The position numbers and the translations under genes were made by a program. The notes beneath the pieces were generated by a model. That model searched no databases. It was not told the origin of the DNA and saw only the letters and a list, made by a program, of their open reading frames with translations. From positions 1 to 40,069 of the forward strand of contig SZWC01023467.1 of the NCBI GenBank assembly GCA_023375785.1: 40,069 nucleotides of DNA, given 5' to 3'. Within the stretch, counting starts at the first letter, position 1, and every line of letters starts with the position of its first letter. The DNA is from Penium margaritaceum (Eukaryota > Streptophyta > Zygnematophyceae > Desmidiales > Peniaceae). Of the stretch, positions 35,001 through 40,069 are shown one piece after another.

Positions 35001-36003
35001 AACCAGCGCACTGCCACAGCCACCAGTGATCGTTCCTCAACAATCATCTCACCAGCAACTGGTTGGAGCAACGTCCGCGGAGCACTAGCACCAATGTCGC
35101 TGCCACCACTGATGATGCAGGGACACTCGCACCTACCACCGCAACAAACACACATCGCCAATGTGGGACCAGCGACTCAACCCTATCCCGCAGCTGTAAC
35201 TCCTGCCAATCAGGCGTATTGGGGACCCAAGGTGATGGCACCATCGGCACCCGAGACCCAGGCTGCGCCCCCTTGGATGGAATTCTTGTCCACACCTCAC
35301 ACCACTAATGCACTAGTGCCTCCCTCTTGGTACATGTTTCCCCCACCCATGCAGCCACGGTTTCCCATGCCAGCAGGGCAGTCACTGCCGCCGAACCCTC
35401 CAATAGGATACTCCGTAGCCCCGTCTGCAACCATTCCGTCACCACATGCTGTGACTGCGTGGACGACTAACCACAGCACCATTCCGCAGCTACAATATAT
35501 CCGTTCTAAACCCGCCAACATCCCGCGGTTGGACTCCTTCAAGAGTACCCCAGAGGAGGACCCCTGGGTCTGGCTCAAACAGATTACCCTCTACGATAGC
35601 ATCGGCCAAATTCTGCCCGGCCTTTGCCTCGCCACTGTGGAACTTCACCTCCAGGGGGCTGCAGCTGACTGGTACAATGCACGAGCGCCTTTCCCATCTT
35701 TTGAGGACTTTGGCAATGCACTTATCGAGCGCTTCAAGCACCCGACGAAGGAAGAAGCACCACGGAAGATTGAGAAGGAGGTCATGCACAAGGATGATGA
35801 TATTCACAGATTCTTGGACCAGTTCCAGACCTGGGCTTCAGTGGCCAAGAGTCTACAAGGGGAACGCCTACCGCTGTGGGTCTTGCTGCAGAACCTCATC
35901 CGTGCCGTCCCCGATGAGATAAGCAGCCTTCTGATTACCAACCATTATCATTCCCTCCAAGATGCACTACGGGATGCTACCGCTATCTTCACTAGAGAGC
36001 GGT
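35001..36003 (+). pseudogene. gag: gypsy-like gag, capsid domain
   Basis: It lies in the frame that opens at ATG 34935. A Pro-rich stretch (to about residue 200 from that ATG) is followed by a clear retrotransposon gag domain: PRLDSFKSTPEEDPWVWLK near 35527, then LQGAAADWYNARAPFPSF near 35650 and ALIERFKHP near 35718. These are the conserved Trp and Phe positions of the Ty3/gypsy gag family. The frame runs on to TAA 36132-36134, but homology moves to the next frame from about 36001. The protein would build the capsid shell. Confidence 0.85.
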
Positions 36004-36366
36004 GCACTGACAATACCAAGGAAGCGAGATGCATACGCCCTCATCTTCACACGCCCGCCTCCGCAATAGCAGAAGCCAAGAGCTTGCTATACATGCCACA
36101 GCCTGTAATACATTGCACGGGACTGCCCTCGTAAGCAACAGGCAGCTCCGCGCCCTGACCCAGTCTCCCAGCATCCTATGGTGCAACAGTGGCAATAGTA
36201 CTACAACCAGACGTGGCCAGGACAGCAGCAGCAGCTGCAACGGCAACTACCTCCGCCCCCTCTCAGGCAGGACCACGCGGCTCCGCAAGGAGCAGGCCAG
36301 GGTATCTAACCGAATCCATCCCCAAACCCCGCAACATGCGCTCGCAACGTCAACATTGAATTACCT
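36001..36366 (+). pseudogene. gypsy-like nucleocapsid, degenerate CCHC knuckle
   Basis: In the frame starting at 36001, Cys codons at 36085, 36094 and 36124 are spaced as in CX2CX4HX4C, followed by PRK. The His position (36109) is Tyr (TAC) and the codon before it is TAA. TAG codons at 36067 and 36196 each sit among Gln codons, and there is a TAA at 36307. After the knuckle comes a Gln/Pro-rich segment. This would have been the RNA-binding part of gag; it is inactivated in this copy. Confidence 0.7.
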
Positions 36367-37509
36367 ATGGCTGAGGACGATACTACGGAGGTGACACCCA
36401 CGCCTGAAGACACGGAACTCATCACACGAGCGCATCTGCTCAAACTCTGGGGATGGGATCTACAGAAAGCCGCACAGCTCCAAAGCGATTTGTGGAGAAA
36501 GGTAGAAGCCATGAAAGCCCGGCTTCAGGTTGCCGTAACTGCCCGTTCCGTACGACCTGCAAAAAGGTGCCGTGCTGTGGACCCCGCGCGTACAGCATTT
36601 CCAACCAATGCTACCACCCATCCCACCTCCCAGACTACTGCCATCACTGCACTAGACTCTATGGACCCCGTAGAAAGGCTCTTCACAACTCCCATTGACT
36701 CTGTGAACTTCTTCAACTTTCTTTGCCTCCATCCTGAGCTGGCTCCGCGGCTCAGGGAGGAATTTGCCAAGGCCAGTCATTGCCTCGAGAGTGTTCGTAT
36801 CTCTCTCGCATGCACCTCTCCGCCCCACGGCACACAGAACACCCAACGGGTCGCGGCAGAGACTCCACCAAGATTGACCACAGAAGAAATAGAATGGGGA
36901 TGGGTGCCATAGCATCTGGAACCACCCCGCCACGATGACCACCACTACGAGGTCGCATGTTGTGTGATCTGGATTTGTGGCTGCAAGTTCCTCGCCATGA
37001 TCGACACCGGTACAACCCACACCACCGTGGCCCTCCAGGTCTTGTGTCTTGTCAGATGGGCAGACCGAGTCCTTCCAATACCTCGGTTATTCAACAACTC
37101 CACGAGAGGGATGGACTACGGTGATGGGGAAGTGGAGGGATTATCCCTGCCAGTGGGAACTCTTCACGAGCCAATGAACGTCCAAGTCACATGAGTACAG
37201 ACTTATGACGTCCTCCAGGGCATGGATTATCTCCTTCCGCGATGGGGCAACCTCTTGTTTTCCCTTGGTGTCATGCAGCTCACATCCACCACGAGTACGA
37301 AGGAGTACGCTCTCATCACCGTTGGCGACCGTGTCACGGTGCCGGTAATCAGCGGTGTGACCTTCTCCCTCCCAGAAGTGGCGCAAGAAGACTCCCACAT
37401 GCGCGCCCAAAGCAGCCTGATCCCAGCGGAGCCCGACCTTGATACGGAGCACGTGTCCGTCAAAGAATGGCGTGAACTCTCAGCGGAGCATGCGGAGCCA
37501 GGGGTATGA
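36367..37509 (+). pseudogene. gypsy-like aspartic protease region
   Basis: It is in the same frame as the knuckle. A predicted spacer (36367-36912, ending at TAG 36910) precedes CKFLAMIDTGTTHTTV, with the catalytic DTG starting at 37003. A TGA at 37192 is followed by VQTYDVLQGMDYLLP, which matches the ILGMDWL block at the end of retroviral-type (RVP-like) proteases of Ty3/gypsy elements. The frame ends at TGA 37507-37509. The protein would process the polyprotein. The reverse transcriptase that normally follows is not found. Confidence 0.8.
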
Positions 37510-37682
37510 GCAAGTCTTCTTCGGATGTGGCAGCAGAGTGAACAGGCATTCGACCAGGGCCTTCCCTTGGATGAAGATGAGGATATCTACCCCACCCGCG
37601 ACCAGTTGCGACCTCCGCCCCCGTGGTAAGAAAGAGGACCATGGGGGTGGTAACATCAAAACTCAGTGAGTCATCACGACCT
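37510..37682 (+). other. Protease-integrase junction, no RT
   Basis: This is the place where reverse transcriptase and RNase H should lie. I find no YxDD-type motif, no LPQGF-like block and too little length. A short open frame at 37439-37669 is not recognisable. The junction may mark an internal deletion. Confidence 0.6.
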
Positions 37683-38870
37683 GACGAAGAGCAGTCCATC
37701 GCAAAGGGTCAGTGCCTGCTGCGGCTCCCAGATGCAGCGGCAGGGTAGAAGCCAGAGGCGGAGACAGGTGAGGCCCGCGGAGCACGAGGTCGGCGGCACG
37801 CGGCACCACCAGAAGTAGGGCAGTGCAGCCAGTGGGACGAAGGGGAGCTATGTGCGGTGGGGATCCTGCGGCTCTTCCAAGCCCTGAATAGTTGGGATAA
37901 AGAGCCACCCGCCTATGACGAGGAGAACCAGCGACACCTACTGGCAATGAAAGCGGAGCAGGATGCAAGACGGGCCCAGGGGCTGCCGGCGGTGCAGAAG
38001 GAGAAGAAGAAGAAGATTGGGGAAGCTGCCGTGGAGAAGACAGGAATGAAGGGACCCGTCAAAACATTGGATTGGCGGGTCTGGCAGACCGCGTACATCT
38101 TGCTTAGCGCCACAACCAAGGAGTAGCAGAAAGCGGAGGCACACAAGGTGTACAAGACGTTGGGAGCTCAGATGGGGGTGGAATACGACAGGCGGAAGAA
38201 GGACGACCTCGCCCGTCTCTCTAAGCAGTACGCATGGGAGGGCGGTCGCCTCTGGCGGACTACTCCACACATCCTATTGGTGCCTCCGCCCACCATGCAA
38301 AAAGTGGTGGTCGAGGCCTACCACCGTCACCACCACTCCGGTGTGCATGCACTTAAGGAGCGGCTGTCTCCCATCCTGCACATACCAAACCTCCTGAAAA
38401 TCATCGAAGAGGTGGTGCAACACTGCGCTCCATGCAAACGACACCGCAAACTCACTCTGCGAGACATGTCCCTCTTCTTGCCTTCCCCTATTGGCAAGCC
38501 ACTGGACCGCATCATCCTCGACTTCGATGGACCTCGTCCCCGCCGTGTCCAAGGGGAGCGGTATTGGATCGCGGCCATTGATCATTTCACAAAGTTCATA
38601 TGGTTCCTGGCCGTCCCCGACAAGTCCTCCTAGGAAGCAGCCTGCTTCATCCGGGAAGAAATCTTCTATCGCTTCGGCGGGTGCCGCATGGTGCACAACG
38701 ACAATGGCACGGAGTTCGCACGAGCGTTCCTCCAGAACTTGCGGAATGGGGTGTGCAGCACGTGCATTCCGGACGGTACCGGCCGCAGTCCCAGGGCCAA
38801 GACGAGAGGGTGCATGAAATTTCGGAACGAGGAGTGGCCACCGCGGAAACAAGGACTGGGGGGAAACCCT
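37683..38870 (+). pseudogene. gypsy-like integrase
   Basis: One frame runs from about 37683 with TAG codons at 37746, 38124 and 38631. The N-terminal 140 codons are charged (Lys/Glu-rich, with KEKKKK near 38003) and unrecognised. Then comes the H2C2 zinc module: HRHHHSGVH near 38320 with Cys at 38424 and 38433. The core has Asp at 38520 (LDFDGP), Asp at 38700 (HNDNGTEF) and, after a frameshift near 38735, Glu at 38804 (SQGQDERV). The stop after GGKP is at about 38870. The spacing of the last two acidic residues is close to the usual 35 once the shift is allowed for. The catalytic residues are present, so the gene was functional before decay. Confidence 0.85.
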
Positions 38871-39450
38871 AAAGAAAACCGCACACTTCATCAACATCAC
38901 CCCCAGCTGCGCCATGACATTCTCCGCACATGCCCTCCTCTTTGGCCAGCCGCCGTGTGCGGCATGGGGAATGCCTCAGACACCACTGCGGCTGCCCCTG
39001 GACCCGGAGCAGCAGCAAGTTGGACACTCGGAAAAGGAAGAGAAGGCGGCCAGGGACAAGGAAGTGCAAGAATGGTACCAGGAGCGGTGCATCAAGACAT
39101 CCGCGGTGAGGGCGGAAGCCCGACTCCGGGCCTCCGTCTCGGCCTGGCGCGGATGCAACGCCGCGAACCGACACCTCAACCAGGTGCCAATGGGAGAAGG
39201 AAATCAGGAGAACCTCCGCCCGTTCCCAAGCACAGGACATGAAGCAAAGGACGCCAGGGAGGTATACCGAGTGGCCGCTGTGGACGCGGGGCACGTCTGG
39301 CTGGAAGGACCTGATGGGTTTAGCGAGCAGAGCTACCCGGCCACCGAGTTTGTCCTACTACCCCCAGCCTGGCAGACACACATACCAGGGACGGGTGAAG
39401 AACTCCCTCCGCTCGAAGAACGCAAAGGCTCGAGAGGATGGCGGGCGGAA
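38871..39450 (+). pseudogene. gypsy-like integrase C-terminal region
   Basis: Another frame continues the homology. TFSAHALLFGQPP near 38917 resembles the TPFELLYGRHP block of Ty3/gypsy integrases, followed by a charged helix-like stretch (EKEEKAARDKEVQEWYQ) and a small C-terminal domain-like segment (YRVAAVDAGHVWLEGPDG near 39264). No chromodomain is recognisable. The same frame has no stop and runs straight into the GGCAAAA repeat. ATG 38914 is internal to the block and is not a true start. Confidence 0.65.
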
Positions 39451-39454
39451 GATG

Positions 39455-40069
39455 GCAAAAGGCAAAAGGTAAAAGGCAAAAGGAAAAAGGCAAAAGGAAA
39501 AAGGCAAAAGGTAAAAGGCAAAATGAAAAAGGCAAAAGGCAAAAGGCAAAAGGCAATAGTCAAAAGCCAAAAGGCAAAGGGCAAAGTGCCAATGCAAAAG
39601 GCACACGGCAAAAGACAAAAGGTAGAAGGCAAAAGGCACAAGGAAAAAGGCAAAAGGAAAACGGCAAATGGCAAAAGGCAAAAGGCAAAAGGGCATATGG
39701 CAAACGGTAAATGGCAAAAGGATAAAGTCAAAAGGCAAAAGGCAAAAGGTCAAAGGCAAAAGACAAAAGGCAAAAAACAAAAGGCAAGCGACAAAAGGCA
39801 AAGGCTAAAGGAAAAAGACAAGGGGCAAAAGGCAACAGGCAAAAGGCAAAAAGTAAGAGGCAAAAGGCCAAAGGCCAGAGGAAAAAGGCAAAAGGAAAGA
39901 GGCAAGAGGCAAAAAGGCAAAAGGCAAAGGGCAAAGGGCAAAACACAAAAGGCAAAAGGCAAAAGGCATAGGCAAAAGGCAAAATGAGAAAGGCAAAAAA
40001 GCAAAAGGCAAAAGGCTAAAGGAAAAAGGCAAGAGTCAAAAGGCAAAAGGCAAAAGGCAAAAGGCAAAA
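39455..40069. repeat. GGCAAAA heptanucleotide array
   Basis: About 615 bp of imperfect 7-bp repeats (GGCAAAA, with GGAAAAA, GGTAAAA, GGCAAAG and similar variants) that continue to the last base of the window. The plus strand is almost free of T. Three units make 21 bases, so all frames lack stops: plus frames give Lys/Arg/Gln/Gly-rich peptides and minus frames give Leu/Pro/Phe/Ala/Cys-rich peptides. These are not genes. The true length is unknown. Confidence 0.95.

Larger units (their letters stand above)
32439..39450 (+). mobile_element. Ty3/gypsy-like element without reverse transcriptase, decayed
   Basis: The left edge is where the satellite stops in mid-monomer and GC-rich sequence beginning TGTCAAG starts. 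The order is leader, Pro/Gln-rich gag, CCHC knuckle, DTG protease, a short linker, HHCC plus DDE integrase, and an integrase C-terminal region. Protease before integrase with an H2C2 zinc module fits Ty3/gypsy. Only about 350 bases separate protease and integrase, so reverse transcriptase and RNase H are missing. No 3' LTR is seen before the heptanucleotide array, so the right end is either lost or beyond the window. Many stops, mainly TAG, and several frameshifts show that it is not functional as it stands. Confidence 0.8.

Noticed and set aside
39455..40069. GGCAAAA array as a telomere
   Set aside because: The unit differs from plant telomere repeats (TTTAGGG type), it is highly degenerate, and it adjoins a retroelement. 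It fits an ordinary microsatellite better.

Overview
This is a repeat-dense eukaryotic nuclear window with no host gene that I can support. Its two retroelements have plant-type domain orders, one of them probably primes from initiator tRNA-Met, and their stop-codon pattern fits plant-style CHG methylation. I therefore infer a plant-lineage genome, possibly a streptophyte (charophyte-like) alga. That assignment is an inference and is not proven by the window.

Layout: (1) 1-560 is AT-rich sequence without a recognisable gene, ending near an 11-bp inverted repeat. (2) About 560-4712 is a minisatellite of 21-bp units. (3) About 4713-25537, resuming at 31609-32438, is a satellite of roughly 191-bp monomers. 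Six monomer types, called a to f here, recur in the order b-c-d-e-f-a and form a higher-order repeat (HOR) of about 1145 bp. Several HORs have gained or lost whole monomers. (4) 25538-31608 is a complete but decayed Ty1/copia element inserted into a type-c monomer, with two LTRs, a 5-bp target duplication (GTTAC), a primer site, a polypurine tract, and gag, protease, integrase, reverse transcriptase and RNase H remnants. (5) From 32439 the satellite is interrupted again by a decayed Ty3/gypsy-like element with a probable 5' LTR and leader, a proline/glutamine-rich gag, a zinc knuckle, a protease and an integrase. No reverse transcriptase or RNase H lies between protease and integrase. (6) About 39455-40069 is a GGCAAAA heptanucleotide array that runs off the end of the window.

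The most interesting signals are the centromere-like HOR satellite with a monomer-specific 12-bp dyad, a copia primer site matching the anticodon arm (not the 3' end) of initiator tRNA-Met, a strong excess of TAG among in-frame stops of both elements, and a gypsy-like element that carries integrase but no reverse transcriptase. Two assembly gaps (one N at 20799 and 39 Ns at 25796-25834) sit in the repeats, and the sequence around each looks artefactual.

The elements do not cooperate as an operon. The window is best read as a satellite array invaded by retroelements, of the kind found in centromeric or pericentromeric heterochromatin.
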